A DNA stretch of 64,000 bases from HGM11367 sp964600435 (GCA_964600435.1 CAZRJB010000004.1:38118-102117), one strand, 5' to 3'; shown: positions 35,504 to 45,174, counted from the stretch's first letter. The notes: generated by a model from the sequence alone, not told the origin. Numbers and translations: made by a program.

Positions 35504-36265
35504 TTATCTTCCCCCAAAAATTTTAGATATCCAGTTGCAAAACACGTCAAACCAATTGGATTCAACAATATATTCGTTTGGTTCTATTATTGCTTCTGGA
35601 GTTGTTTCAATTTCTGTGGTAATCATTTCTTTTAACAATGAATCGTCTTCTGGATTTTTTGAAGCATCATCATATTTTTTTATTTTTAAAATTATGTTTT
35701 CAATGTTGGCATCAACTTCTTTTGTTTGTGCAATAGATTCATAAATTTCTGAGTTTGTGTGAGCAATATCTATTGCATTGCCGATTACCCAACCAGCAAA
35801 CAAAGCAACTAATATACAATATACGCCAGCAACAAGTTTTATTCTAAAAGAATAACTTTTTTTAGGGGCGGGAGCAATGTTTTTTAATTCTTTTGTGATT
35901 GTTTTTTCGTCAACTTTTATTTCTGATGCTTCTTCCATTATTTTATCAAAATTAATGTTTGAAACCTGCTCAGATTGCTCTTGTGTTGTTTCTAAAATTT
36001 GTTCTTGAGTTGTTGTTTCTGCTTCTCCAACAGTTAAATTGGAGTCAAACGATTGAAGATATTTTGTGCTAGGCAATCCACTAACATCAACATTTGAATG
36101 TGGCATTAAAACACTGTTTTTTTGCTCAGGATTTGAGGTTGAAAAAAGTTTTTTTTGTGCTTCTGTCATTTTATCTACATTTTCTAATTTTTCGGTTATA
36201 ACTTTTGTTCTAACTGCTGAATCAATTTTATCAAAGTTATAGTTTTTTGACCTATCTTCAAACAT
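35504..36265 (-). CDS. FtsL-like division protein with long cytoplasmic N-terminus
   Basis: The 253-aa protein lies between rsmH and the PBP, the ftsL position. It has an acidic/Gln-rich N-terminal region of about 140 residues, one membrane helix (about 152-172, VAGVYCILVALFAGWVIG), then a short coiled segment with many Ile and a C-terminal ESNWFDVFCNWISKIFG. True FtsL is about 100-120 aa with a short cytoplasmic tail. The identity is inferred from position and topology; the sequence itself is not diagnostic. ATG at 36265 is 9 nt from AAGGA. Confidence 0.6.
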   Translation of the reverse strand: MFEDRSKNYNFDKIDSAVRTKVITEKLENVDKMTEAQKKLFSTSNPEQKNSVLMPHSNVDVSGLPSTKYLQSFDSNLTVGEAETTTQEQILETTQEQSEQVSNINFDKIMEEASEIKVDEKTITKELKNIAPAPKKSYSFRIKLVAGVYCILVALFAGWVIGNAIDIAHTNSEIYESIAQTKEVDANIENIILKIKKYDDASKNPEDDSLLKEMITTEIETTPEAIIEPNEYIVESNWFDVFCNWISKIFGGR

Positions 36266-36279
36266 TTGTAATTTTCCTT

Positions 36280-37224
36280 TTAAATTTTTTCTATAATGCG
36301 TAATTTTGCACAAGAAGAACGAGAGTTTTGCACTAATTCTTCATTGCTTGCTGTGATTGGCTTTTTGTTTATAAGCTTACATACTGCTTTATGCCCACAA
36401 ATGCATATTGGTGTTTTAGGCGGACAAACACAGTCGGTGCATAATTCCTTGAATGCATTTTTTACAATTCTATCTTCTAAAGAATGAAATGTCAATATTG
36501 CCATTCTTCCACCTTTTTTTATGTTTTTTGCAAGTAAAAGAATGGTTTCGTACAAGTTTTCTAGTTCGCCATTTACTTCTATTCTTATTGCCTGAAAAAC
36601 CTTTTTGTCTGCTCCACCACGTTTAAACACTACTTTTGCAGGCAAAGACTGTTCAATTATTTTTGAAAGTTGCAAAGTTGTTTTGATTGGTGTTAATTCT
36701 CGCTGTTTAACAATGTTTTTTGCAATTTGTTTAGCAAACTCTTCTTCGCCATATTCAAAAAAAATTTTGCTAAGTTGTTCAAAAGAATAGTTGTTTACCA
36801 CATCATATGCAGTAAGTTTTTGACTTTTGTCCATTCTCATATCTAGTGGGCCATCAAACCTAAAACTAAACCCTCTTTCGGCAGTGTCTAACTGGTAAGA
36901 ACTAACCCCCAAATCAATAAGAACACCATCTATGTTTTTATATAAATCTAAATAATCAATAACATCTAGAACTTGTTTAAAGTCTGTGTGATATGAAGTA
37001 AAGTTTAAAAATCTATTCTTTAAACGATTTGTTGTGAACTGAATTGCATCTAAATCTTTATCTAAACCAATCAACTTGCCTTTTTGACTAAGTTTTTCTA
37101 AAATTTTTTCGCTATGTCCGCCACCGCCAAGTGTGCAATCAATATAAATGCCATCGGGGTTAATGTTTAACCCCGAAAGCACTTCATTTAACATAACAGG
37201 TTTGTGTTCAAATTTGATTTCCAT
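36280..37224 (-). CDS. rsmH: 16S rRNA (cytosine(1402)-N4)-methyltransferase
   Basis: RsmH methylates C1402 in the 16S P-site. The 314-aa product has HKPVMLNEVLSGL, the SAM-binding YIDCTLGGGGHSEKIL, LIDLGVSSYQLD, GFSFRFDGPLDMRM and the closing LTFHSLEDRIVKNAF. Its C-terminal part has a Cys-rich stretch (CTDCVCPPKTPICICGHKAVC), usual for clostridial RsmH. ATG at 37224 is preceded by AAGGA. mraZ, normally just upstream, is missing; a 1251-aa membrane protein takes its place. Confidence 0.96.
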   Translation of the reverse strand: MEIKFEHKPVMLNEVLSGLNINPDGIYIDCTLGGGGHSEKILEKLSQKGKLIGLDKDLDAIQFTTNRLKNRFLNFTSYHTDFKQVLDVIDYLDLYKNIDGVLIDLGVSSYQLDTAERGFSFRFDGPLDMRMDKSQKLTAYDVVNNYSFEQLSKIFFEYGEEEFAKQIAKNIVKQRELTPIKTTLQLSKIIEQSLPAKVVFKRGGADKKVFQAIRIEVNGELENLYETILLLAKNIKKGGRMAILTFHSLEDRIVKNAFKELCTDCVCPPKTPICICGHKAVCKLINKKPITASNEELVQNSRSSCAKLRIIEKI

Positions 37225-37237
37225 TTTATCCTTTGTT

Positions 37238-40200
37238 TTATGCGGAAATAAAACTGTTCCAGTCAATTTTTCCGTTTTCTGAATAGTTAGTTTTTATATA
37301 ACCAGAAGATAATCCGTTTTGTTCTTCAATGTATTCAATAACAGAGTTGTATGCGCCAGCCAAAATTCCTGATTCCTTTTCGCCATTTGTTTGCAAAGCA
37401 GTTAACAAGTTAAGCAGATTTTGTTTTGTTGTTTCGTTTATGCTAGCAATAACAAATGATTCGCTGTCTAATTGCGGAGCAACTTCTAAAGCTACTGTTA
37501 AAATATTTTTTATATCTGTTGCTTGGTCACTTAAATTTTTAATTTCTGAAATAAGTGCTGCACTTTTTCCTGTTAAATTATTTATTTCTAAAATAATTTC
37601 ATTTGCAAGTTTGTTGTTTAAAGCATTGTATGCAGGTCGAGTAACAGCAATACTATCTAGTGCATCTAGCAATCTAGAAAGTTTTTTGCTATCTATATCT
37701 TTAAGTTCTTCTCCAGCACCAATTGACTTATATGCATCAACGGCACTCTCTATAATTTCTTTAATATAGTTATATTTTCCACCCATATCAGCAACAGCTT
37801 CGTCTGAACCTTTATAAATGACAATGTTAGTAGCAAAAGTATCGCCAACATATTCTGAAATTTGACTATTTACTTTGTTTACAATGTAAATCATTATTGT
37901 GTTATATGTGTTGTTGAATATGCCATTTGCCATGGTTGAATTAAGTTTTAATGCATCAACAAAATCAAACAGCACTGTTGTGTTTAGAGTTTCGATTGTT
38001 GCGCTTTTTATTGATTTTACTGAATTTAAAGCAGAATTTAAAACATAGCGTATATTTAAACTATAATCCAAAACGTTTGTTGCAGACGTAAAAAATTGAA
38101 TTGTGTTTTCAGTGATGTTTGTGAAAGTTTGAACATTTTCATTTATCATGTTTGCAACTTTTAACAACAAAGCATTGTAAGACTCTTTAAACACACCATC
38201 AATCTCTGCATTATTTTCTAGTTTTAAAAGAAGATAATTCAACTTGTTATTGTCTATATTGTCTAAATCTGTTTCATTAAAATCAATTTGAGTTGATGCA
38301 CCAATAACATCTGCTATTTGTTGTGGCTCTTGTTCTTTTAAAACAATGCTATTTTCTAATGTTGTAATGTTTGCGCCTAAATCAGTGCCAACAAAATCTT
38401 TAATTTTTGAATTGATTGTGTTTATAACACTAACAGCCACCGGTTTAATTAATGCTATTTCAAACAGAGGTTTTAAATATTGTGAATTTTCTAGATTTAA
38501 AAAGTCATATGCTATGTTAAAGTCACCATCGTTTAACAAGTAAGAAACCAATCCTGATGTTTCAGATTTGTCGGTTATCTTGATTTCGTTAAGTGTGTTT
38601 ATTGTGTTTTTTAAAGTTGAAAGTTCACTTTCCCAACTAAAAGAAGTTGATTTTGCAACAGAGAAATCTAAAACTGAATTTAAACTACTCTTGCCCAACC
38701 CGTCAATGATGTCTATATATGCACCATTGTCTGTTCCGTTTGAAGAAAACAATGTTGATGATTTAACTGCATCTAGAGCAATGCCTAATTTTTGCAAATC
38801 GCTTTCTACCAATGTATCTATCATGTTGTTTTTTAAATTGGTTAAGTTGATATTTTTTGCGTATTCCAATAATTTTTCAATTATGCCTAACAATTGGTTA
38901 TTACCATTTTCTGTTTGGATTGTTGTTGTGTTAAGTTTTGAAATTGTTATTTTTTCATCAGACATTGAATCTATTGTGCTTTCAATTGTATAATGAACAT
39001 TGTCTAACCCATAAATGATTGTGTTTTTCATAATTGAGCATGACAAAATTGGAGTTAAAATTTTTGAAGATAATGTTTTGTTTGTTGAATCTTTTGCTGA
39101 TAATTGATTTAATATTGAAGAAATAGATTCATCCACATTTTCATCATTCATATTTTTTAATGTTGCTATAACGTTTGATTCTTGTAACACTGAAACACTT
39201 TCTGCAATTTTAGAAAATTGTTCTTTTAAATTTGATGAATTTGACAATTCAGTAAAACTTAAATATTTTGAGTATTCAACCGAGTTGCTCATTCCTTCGC
39301 AAATTGAACCAAATAAATTTGAATTTTTGATTATTGACATATTTTTTATGCCGTCTATGCCATCTCCTGCCAATTTAATCATTTTTTCTAAATTGTAATC
39401 AAAAATGTTGTAAAAGTTTTCTTCAATCTTTTTAAAATCTACATTTTTATCAATTTCTTGATATAAATTTAAAGCACAAGATAAAACAGTTGCTAATTCG
39501 GTTGATGTTATTGAATTTTGTGTGCCATCAATTTTTTCAAGTTTAACACCCTCACCAACAAATGTGATGTTAGAATTCATGTAGTTTTGCAAGCAAGAAG
39601 AACCATAATTTATTGCTTCAATAACAAGTTTTTGTATCAAGTTGGATTTTTCAATTTTGCCACACAGGTTGTTTAAAACGGCTTCTGAATTGCTTAAAAG
39701 AATGTTTGATATTTCTTGAACAGATATATCTTGTTTTTTTACTTCTTTAATAAGCCCATTCTTTGCAGAAATTTCAAAAACTCCAAGCAAAGCAATTGCA
39801 TCGTCTTTAATTTCATATTTGTTTGCACAATAGTTGTTTATTGCAGTTTGAACATGCAACAGAATTGGTTGCAAGTCTTCGTTTGTGTTTTGTTCTACCA
39901 AAGTGTCAGCAATAAGTTTTAAACCATCATTACCAATAGATTTAACCAAATTTGAATTAAACAAATGCTCTACCAAATTGTATAGTTTTTCAAAATCATA
40001 GTTGGTTGGGTTTTCGGCAATATCGTTAAAAATTACATTTAAATCTGTTGTTCCAAGTTTTTCTGATGCTTCTGTTGCGAAATCAACAAACTCATCATAT
40101 ACACCAACAAGTGTTTTTATTTCTTCGCCAAGTTTGATTGTGTAGCCATTTATGTTGCACCTTGCAACCAAATCTAGCGTTTTTTCAGACAAATTGCCAA

Positions 40201-40993
40201 TTTTTCCCACTTTGGCAAAAATTGAGTTGTCTAATGCTTTTGCATAGTCAAAAAACTCCGCTGGAAGATTTTCTCTTAATAAATCTTTTGCTGGTTTAAG
40301 TTCAAAAGAAGAATCACCCGCTTCTGAAGTTAAATATATAACTCGATTTTTTTGCATTGAACTTAAAGATAATGTTTCTGGCGCGCCAGTTTCTTCTATA
40401 ACTGTATTATTAACATCTAAAATGTTGTTTGCAATGTTAACCAAACCAACCAATGGCATAAAAACAACAATTGAAAAAAGTAAGCCATGAACAAGACCTA
40501 CACATCCACCAAGAAGTCTGTGCTTTTTCTTTTTGATTGTTCTTTTTGTGATTTGTGGAACATTGTTTACAATTTCTACATCTTCTACAACTTTTTCATC
40601 TTTACCAAAAATCAGCCTATAAACTATGCTACCAATTAACTTAAAGATTGAGCCAATAATAAAGATTAATAAAATGCTCACAACAATGCTTATTATCATT
40701 AAAGGAATGCCTTTAATTAAACTTTGAACAACTTCGTTTGAAGAAAGCGAACTGCCCAACATGGAATTTATAGCACTTGACATTGTGTTTTCTAGCGATT
40801 GGCCATTTATGTTGATTTGTAAAATCATGTTTGACACAGGCCCTACCAAAAAAATTATTACAATCAATGAAACAATGAATGTTATTAAACTGCTTGTTGA
40901 TTTTTTTAAGCCTTTTAAGCCGAATAAAAAACCAAAACCTAGCATTGCTATAAAAATTATATTTAAAATTAAAGTTATTGATTCAGGAGTCAT
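37238..40993 (-). CDS. Giant CvpA-like membrane protein with an extracellular alpha-helical tail
   Basis: The 1251-aa protein has about four membrane helices in the first 190 residues (around 6-26, 33-56, 94-128, 165-190), arranged as in CvpA/colicin V production proteins (about 160-180 aa). A basic loop, KRTIKKKKHRLLGG, lies between helices. The remaining roughly 1050 residues are Asn/Ser/Leu-rich, predicted mostly helical, with recurrent units such as NTYNTIMIYIVNKVNSQI. I recognise no domain there. It stands between the phosphoesterase and rsmH, inside a division/cell-wall operon, so a scaffold or wall-linked role is possible (inference). It is the largest ORF of the window. Confidence 0.7.
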   Translation of the reverse strand: MTPESITLILNIIFIAMLGFGFLFGLKGLKKSTSSLITFIVSLIVIIFLVGPVSNMILQININGQSLENTMSSAINSMLGSSLSSNEVVQSLIKGIPLMIISIVVSILLIFIIGSIFKLIGSIVYRLIFGKDEKVVEDVEIVNNVPQITKRTIKKKKHRLLGGCVGLVHGLLFSIVVFMPLVGLVNIANNILDVNNTVIEETGAPETLSLSSMQKNRVIYLTSEAGDSSFELKPAKDLLRENLPAEFFDYAKALDNSIFAKVGKIGNLSEKTLDLVARCNINGYTIKLGEEIKTLVGVYDEFVDFATEASEKLGTTDLNVIFNDIAENPTNYDFEKLYNLVEHLFNSNLVKSIGNDGLKLIADTLVEQNTNEDLQPILLHVQTAINNYCANKYEIKDDAIALLGVFEISAKNGLIKEVKKQDISVQEISNILLSNSEAVLNNLCGKIEKSNLIQKLVIEAINYGSSCLQNYMNSNITFVGEGVKLEKIDGTQNSITSTELATVLSCALNLYQEIDKNVDFKKIEENFYNIFDYNLEKMIKLAGDGIDGIKNMSIIKNSNLFGSICEGMSNSVEYSKYLSFTELSNSSNLKEQFSKIAESVSVLQESNVIATLKNMNDENVDESISSILNQLSAKDSTNKTLSSKILTPILSCSIMKNTIIYGLDNVHYTIESTIDSMSDEKITISKLNTTTIQTENGNNQLLGIIEKLLEYAKNINLTNLKNNMIDTLVESDLQKLGIALDAVKSSTLFSSNGTDNGAYIDIIDGLGKSSLNSVLDFSVAKSTSFSWESELSTLKNTINTLNEIKITDKSETSGLVSYLLNDGDFNIAYDFLNLENSQYLKPLFEIALIKPVAVSVINTINSKIKDFVGTDLGANITTLENSIVLKEQEPQQIADVIGASTQIDFNETDLDNIDNNKLNYLLLKLENNAEIDGVFKESYNALLLKVANMINENVQTFTNITENTIQFFTSATNVLDYSLNIRYVLNSALNSVKSIKSATIETLNTTVLFDFVDALKLNSTMANGIFNNTYNTIMIYIVNKVNSQISEYVGDTFATNIVIYKGSDEAVADMGGKYNYIKEIIESAVDAYKSIGAGEELKDIDSKKLSRLLDALDSIAVTRPAYNALNNKLANEIILEINNLTGKSAALISEIKNLSDQATDIKNILTVALEVAPQLDSESFVIASINETTKQNLLNLLTALQTNGEKESGILAGAYNSVIEYIEEQNGLSSGYIKTNYSENGKIDWNSFISA

Positions 40994-41021
40994 TGTTTTT
41001 GTTCCTTTTTATATAAAATTT

Positions 41022-41723
41022 TTAATATATTTGAACAAGTTTATTATTTAATTTGTCACAACTTGTTAAAAAGTATTCTATTCCATTTTTGTTAACAATT
41101 AAATTTGTTCGAGAACTGTTGCCATGCAAGTGCCCATAAATTACTTTTTTTACTCCATATTTTTCAAATAGTTTTGTAAATTCACTATCTTCAAAACACG
41201 AATTGAATGGAGGATAATGTATCATTGCAATAACAACATCATTGGGGTCAGTATGTAATTTTTTTGCAAATTCTAAAGACAATTCCAAACGCAAAGTTTC
41301 TCTTTGATAAAGTTTTTTATCTTCTTCAGTAAAAGTTTTGTTTTTTTCTGGAACATTCCACCCCCTTGTTCCAGCAATTATGTAGTTTCCTATTTTTATT
41401 GCGTCATTTTGAAGAGGATATATGCTGTTTGGCAACATTTTTCTTAAAGATGATATGCTTTTCCACCAATAATCGTGATTGCCCCTAATTATGATTTTTT
41501 TACCGTTTAAACTTTGCAAATATTCTAAATCGTTGGTTGCCTCTTCTAATTTTAAAGCCCACGACATATCACCAGCCATTAAAACATAATCTTCTTCACC
41601 AACACGAGAATTCCAGTCTGTTTTTATTATTTCTAAATAATTTTCCCAAGATGCACCAAAAATATCCATTGGTTTTGCACCACTTAAACACAAATGCAAA
41701 TCTGATATTGCAAAAATTTTCAT
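41022..41723 (-). CDS. Calcineurin-like metallophosphoesterase
   Basis: The 233-aa product shows the metallophosphoesterase pattern: DLHLCLSG (DxH), AGDMSWA (GDxxW), IRGNHDYWW (GNHD), HYPPFN and YGHLHGNSSR (GHxH). ATG at 41723 follows AGAAGG by 5 nt; a GTG six bases upstream is less likely. It lies 12 nt after yqeY. Substrate unknown; the family includes cyclic-nucleotide and pyrophosphate esterases. Confidence 0.88.
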   Translation of the reverse strand: MKIFAISDLHLCLSGAKPMDIFGASWENYLEIIKTDWNSRVGEEDYVLMAGDMSWALKLEEATNDLEYLQSLNGKKIIIRGNHDYWWKSISSLRKMLPNSIYPLQNDAIKIGNYIIAGTRGWNVPEKNKTFTEEDKKLYQRETLRLELSLEFAKKLHTDPNDVVIAMIHYPPFNSCFEDSEFTKLFEKYGVKKVIYGHLHGNSSRTNLIVNKNGIEYFLTSCDKLNNKLVQIY

Positions 41724-41735
41724 GGACACCTTCTG

Positions 41736-42158
41736 TTATAAAGATTTTAAAACTTCTTGGACTTCTCGCATTTCTACCTGCCCAGCAAATTTAGATTTAA
41801 AATGTTTCATTACAGATGGAATTGATTTATCTTCTAAAGATAAAATTTCTGATTTGATTTCTTCTTTAGAAAGCATTTTTGGCAAAAAGCCCTTGCAGAA
41901 TTCGATTTGTTTTTGAATGTATTCCACTTCGGTTTGATTGTTAACCTTTTTGTAGTTTTCTACTGATTCTTCATATTCTTTGATTAATTTTTGAATTAGA
42001 GTTGAAACATCTGCATCGGTTAAAACTTCACCTTTAACTCTTTTATCTACCTCCAAAAGTTTTGCTCTTGCTTTTATAACGCTAACAACGTCTTTAACCA
42101 AAGCATTTTTATCTTTAAATGCTTGAATGTTTGCCTTGTTGATTTCTTCTAATATCAT
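41736..42158 (-). CDS. yqeY: GatB/YqeY domain protein
   Basis: The 140-aa protein has the YqeY-like tRNA-binding helical fold: MILEEINKANIQAF, KARAKLLEVDKR and the C-terminal FKSKFAGQVEMREVQEVLKSL. The family is related to the C-terminal tRNA-binding domain of GatB; its role is not settled. In other Firmicutes it follows rpsU, which is absent here. ATG at 42158 is preceded by AAGGAG. Confidence 0.92.
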   Translation of the reverse strand: MILEEINKANIQAFKDKNALVKDVVSVIKARAKLLEVDKRVKGEVLTDADVSTLIQKLIKEYEESVENYKKVNNQTEVEYIQKQIEFCKGFLPKMLSKEEIKSEILSLEDKSIPSVMKHFKSKFAGQVEMREVQEVLKSL

Positions 42159-42180
42159 AACATTTCTCCTTATTGGACAT

Positions 42181-42209
42181 ATTTTAACACTTAAACAAAA
42201 TAATTGCAA
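42181..42209 (-). promoter_or_regulatory. Predicted promoter of the yqeY-rsmH-PBP operon
   Basis: Minus strand: -35 TTGCAA (42204-42209), 17-nt spacer, TGT plus -10 TAAAAT (42181-42186). Confidence 0.6.
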
Positions 42210-42291
42210 TAATATTTTGACATGTTTATTAATCCAAAAAGTTTATTTTGTTAAAAAATAAGATATTATAAATAAAAATATCGCGTTGAAA

Positions 42292-42319
42292 AAAAAAGAT
42301 ATGGCTGTTTTTCCATATC
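42292..42319 (-). terminator. Terminator after rluD
   Basis: The stem GATATGG/CCATATC (42298-42304, 42313-42319) is followed by nine T on the minus strand. It begins 2 nt from the rluD stop. Confidence 0.85.
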
Positions 42320-42320
42320 A

Positions 42321-43241
42321 TTATTTTATATTGTTGCTTAGTTTTTTTAAAGCACTTGTTATTTCTTTGGAATAAGGAATTTCTATTTTTATTTCTTTTT
42401 TTGTTGTTGGTTGAACAAATTCTATTTTGTAAGCATGGAGCAACTGCCCCTGTGTTTTAAATTGACTATCTTTAACTCCATAGACCTCGTCACCAACAAT
42501 TGGATGATTTAAGTGCTTGCAATGAACCCTAATTTGATGTGTTCGCCCCGTTTGCAATTTGAACTCAACAAGTGTGTATGTTCCAAACCTTTCCAAAACC
42601 TTGTATTGAGTTATTGCCGTTTTGCCTTCACCTAGAGGAAACACAGACATTTGTTTTCTGTTTTTTAAACTTCGACCATATCCTGTTTTTATTTCTCCGT
42701 AATCATGATTAAAATTGCCTTTGCAAAGGGCAACATAATATCTATGGCAACTTTTTGTTTCTATTTGTTTTGCCAAATTAACATGTGCCGCGTCGTTTTT
42801 TGCAACAATCAACAAACCTGACGTGTCTTTGTCTAGCCTATGAACAATCCCAGGCCTAACAACACCATTTATTCCACTTAGATTTTTTAAATGATATAAA
42901 AGTGCATTAACAAGTGTTCCGTTGTTGTTGCCATTTGCGGGATGAACAACAATGCCCTTTTGCTTGTTTATAACAGCCAAATCATCATCTTCGTAGACAA
43001 TGTCAAGGTCAATGTTTTCAGGGGTTACTTCAAGTTGTTTTAACTCTGGCAAGTCAACACTTATTTCTTGCCCAGTTTTAATTTTTTCACCACTTTTTTT
43101 TATAACTCCATTAATTAAAACATTTCCGCCATCTATAAGTTTTTTTAAATATGACCTTGTTAAGTTTGGACATTTTTGTGTTAAAAAAGCATCCAAACGC
43201 AAACCGGTTTCGGTTTGATTTACAAAAAAGCTATTCTTCAT
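42321..43241 (-). CDS. rluD: RluA/RluD-family pseudouridine synthase
   Basis: The 306-aa protein has an S4 domain (TGLRLDAFLTQKCPNLTRSYLKKLI) and the synthase signature GIVHRLDKDTSGLLIVAK with catalytic Asp. HLNHPIVGDEVYG and TGRTHQIRVH are also present. RluD modifies 23S rRNA helix 69; related RluA-type enzymes have other sites, so the exact target is an inference. ATG at 43241 overlaps the lspA end by 11 nt. Confidence 0.93.
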   Translation of the reverse strand: MKNSFFVNQTETGLRLDAFLTQKCPNLTRSYLKKLIDGGNVLINGVIKKSGEKIKTGQEISVDLPELKQLEVTPENIDLDIVYEDDDLAVINKQKGIVVHPANGNNNGTLVNALLYHLKNLSGINGVVRPGIVHRLDKDTSGLLIVAKNDAAHVNLAKQIETKSCHRYYVALCKGNFNHDYGEIKTGYGRSLKNRKQMSVFPLGEGKTAITQYKVLERFGTYTLVEFKLQTGRTHQIRVHCKHLNHPIVGDEVYGVKDSQFKTQGQLLHAYKIEFVQPTTKKEIKIEIPYSKEITSALKKLSNNIK

Positions 43242-43854
43242 GTTTATGCCTTGATTTTGATTTTTGGGTTGTTTGATTTTGTTGTTCAGCAATTTGATTA
43301 TTTTCAATTTTTTCTATAAACTTTTCCGCATCCATGTTTTCTTGTTTATTTTCTTTTTTTTCTAGTTTTGGGAGAACAAAAACAAAATATATACAAAGAA
43401 GAATTACACCAAAAGTTATTGCAATGTCTGCAACGTTAAAAATTGGAAAATTCATAAAATCTAAAGAAATAAAGTCTCTAACATAGCCAAACATTATTCT
43501 ATCAAACAAGTTGCAAATGGCACCACTTAACAAAAGCCCCATTGAAATTGCATAGAAATAATTTTTTTTATTTAACATAAAATTGAAAACAATGATTGCA
43601 CAAATAAAAACAATTGAAAATATAACAAGCAAAACAGTGTTTCCAGAAAAAATGCTCCAAGCACCACCAGTGTTGTGTGTTGAAACTATGCTAAAAACAC
43701 CATTTATTGCACTCATGTTTTTGCCGTCTAGCATGCCTTTTAAGAACAGGTCCCAAAAAGCCACAATAATGCCAACCAACACCATGATTGTCCCATATCT
43801 GTTTTTAAAGAAAAAGTCTGCAAACCAATTGTTTATTTTTTTTATATTATTCAT
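43231..43854 (-). CDS. lspA: Lipoprotein signal peptidase
   Basis: LspA cleaves lipoprotein signal peptides. Four membrane helices are evident, with the conserved NTGGAWSIFSG motif and the catalytic aspartates in GAICNLFDRI and FNVADIAITFG. At 207 aa it is longer than usual; an extra 40-residue charged, glutamine-rich C-terminal tail accounts for this. It precedes rluD, the common neighbour. Confidence 0.95.
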   Translation of the reverse strand: MNNIKKINNWFADFFFKNRYGTIMVLVGIIVAFWDLFLKGMLDGKNMSAINGVFSIVSTHNTGGAWSIFSGNTVLLVIFSIVFICAIIVFNFMLNKKNYFYAISMGLLLSGAICNLFDRIMFGYVRDFISLDFMNFPIFNVADIAITFGVILLCIYFVFVLPKLEKKENKQENMDAEKFIEKIENNQIAEQQNQTTQKSKSRHKHEE

Positions 43855-43872
43855 GATTATACCTTCTAAAAA

Positions 43873-44307
43873 TTATTGAATTATAAAAATTGCATTATCA
43901 ACTTTTTGCATTGTTTTGTTCAATGCATAAACTGCACCAGTTAAAAAATCTAACGACCTTGTTAAATCTGCATTTGACAATGCTAACATGTTAACAATAA
44001 CTTGTTCTCCATTTTTAAGTTTGTCGATTGCTTTTTGAACCTCAACCTGATTTTGCACTTTAATGATTTCCAACGAACCGGCAGACAATGTTGAGTTATT
44101 GTTTTCAATTTCCGGCTCCACACTTTCTTTTTCCACTTGTTCTGGCTTTTTTTGTTCTGTTTCTACATCGTTTTTTAAATCAAAAGACGCAAAATTTGGG
44201 TTTAACTTTTCTTTTTTATTTTTTTCTTTTTGTTTTGGTTCTTTTGGTGATTTTTGTTCATCTTCTTCAAAACCAAGACCTTTTAATATTTTACTAAAAA
44301 AACTCAT
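43873..44307 (-). CDS. sepF: Cell division protein SepF
   Basis: SepF tethers FtsZ to the membrane in Gram-positive bacteria. The 144-aa product has a basic, Glu-rich linker (15-65) and the C-terminal SepF domain: VQKAIDKLKNGEQVIVNMLAL and RSLDFLTGAVYALNKTMQKV. An N-terminal amphipathic helix MSFFSKILKGLGFEED fits membrane binding. In other Clostridia it precedes lspA, as here. Confidence 0.93.
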   Translation of the reverse strand: MSFFSKILKGLGFEEDEQKSPKEPKQKEKNKKEKLNPNFASFDLKNDVETEQKKPEQVEKESVEPEIENNNSTLSAGSLEIIKVQNQVEVQKAIDKLKNGEQVIVNMLALSNADLTRSLDFLTGAVYALNKTMQKVDNAIFIIQ

Positions 44308-44338
44308 TTTAACACCCTCTCACTTTAAATATATTAAA

Positions 44339-44367
44339 ATTTTAATGATTTTTTGAGTATATGTCAA
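44339..44367 (-). promoter_or_regulatory. Predicted promoter of the sepF-lspA-rluD operon
   Basis: Minus strand: consensus -35 TTGACA (44362-44367), 17-nt spacer, -10 TAAAAT (44339-44344). Confidence 0.68.
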
Positions 44368-44398
44368 ATTATTATTAATTTTTATTATTTTTGAAATT

Positions 44399-44437
44399 AA
44401 AAAACAAACCAGACCCAAAGACTTGTTTTGGTCTGGC
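44399..44437 (-). terminator. Terminator of the dnaG-rpoD operon
   Basis: The stem CCAGACC (44409-44415) pairs with GGTCTGG (44430-44436); on the minus strand it runs into TTTGTTTTTT. It follows the Zn-ribbon gene stop by about 35 nt. Confidence 0.75.
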
Positions 44438-44472
44438 TTTACGATTTATGTAAAGTGCAAAATATAATTTAA

Positions 44473-45174
44473 TTAATCTATGTTATAGATTATTCTTCTG
44501 CAATGTTCACATTCTAAAACACCTTTTGATTTTAAGGTTGACAAGTTTGCATATGGCAGTTCCATTCTGCACCCTCCACAGGCTTTATCTATGCAAGGTA
44601 CAAAAACTGGAAATATATTGTCTGTTCTTCTTTGTTTATATTTTGCCAAAATAGAAGGGTCTATTCCTGCTTCTAGTTTTTTTACTTCTTTTGTTTTTTC
44701 TTGAATTTTTGGTTCAAGATTTTTGCTTTCTTGGTCGAACAATTCTTTGTGTTTTGTATATTTATCACGAGCAACGTTATAACGTTTACGTGTTTGGTCA
44801 AACTCTTGCAAAACAGAATTTACTTTTTCTGCTTCGTGCAATAATTTTTTTTCTAATATTGACAAATTGTTTATTATGTTGTTTGCAATTTCTTCAATTG
44901 TATCTAAATCGGAACTTGAAGCAGTTTCAAGTTTTTTACCAATTACAATGTTAGCAGATTTTATGTTGTCTTCATAAGTTTTTTTCAAGCCTTGATATGC
45001 AGACAACAAATCGCTTGCTTGCTTTTCTAGTGCATTGCTTTTGTTTTGTGCATCTTTAACAACGGCAATCATTTGATTGAAAACTTTTTTGTTTTCGTTG
45101 TTGTTTAGTTCCCTTTCTAGCCTTATTAGTTCACTATCTTTTTTTTGATATTCTAAAATTGTTTTTAAATCCAT
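44473..45174 (-). CDS. Coiled-coil protein with C4-type zinc ribbon
   Basis: The 233-aa protein is a long alpha-helical hairpin (1-185) followed by a Zn-ribbon (CIDKACGGCRMELPYANL then CEHCRRIIY). It resembles bacterial CT398/C4-zinc-ribbon family proteins, which may bind nucleic acids or transcription complexes. ATG at 45174 follows AAGGAG; TTG at 45180 is less likely. It follows rpoD by 14 nt, so likely the same operon. Confidence 0.85.
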   Translation of the reverse strand: MDLKTILEYQKKDSELIRLERELNNNENKKVFNQMIAVVKDAQNKSNALEKQASDLLSAYQGLKKTYEDNIKSANIVIGKKLETASSSDLDTIEEIANNIINNLSILEKKLLHEAEKVNSVLQEFDQTRKRYNVARDKYTKHKELFDQESKNLEPKIQEKTKEVKKLEAGIDPSILAKYKQRRTDNIFPVFVPCIDKACGGCRMELPYANLSTLKSKGVLECEHCRRIIYNID

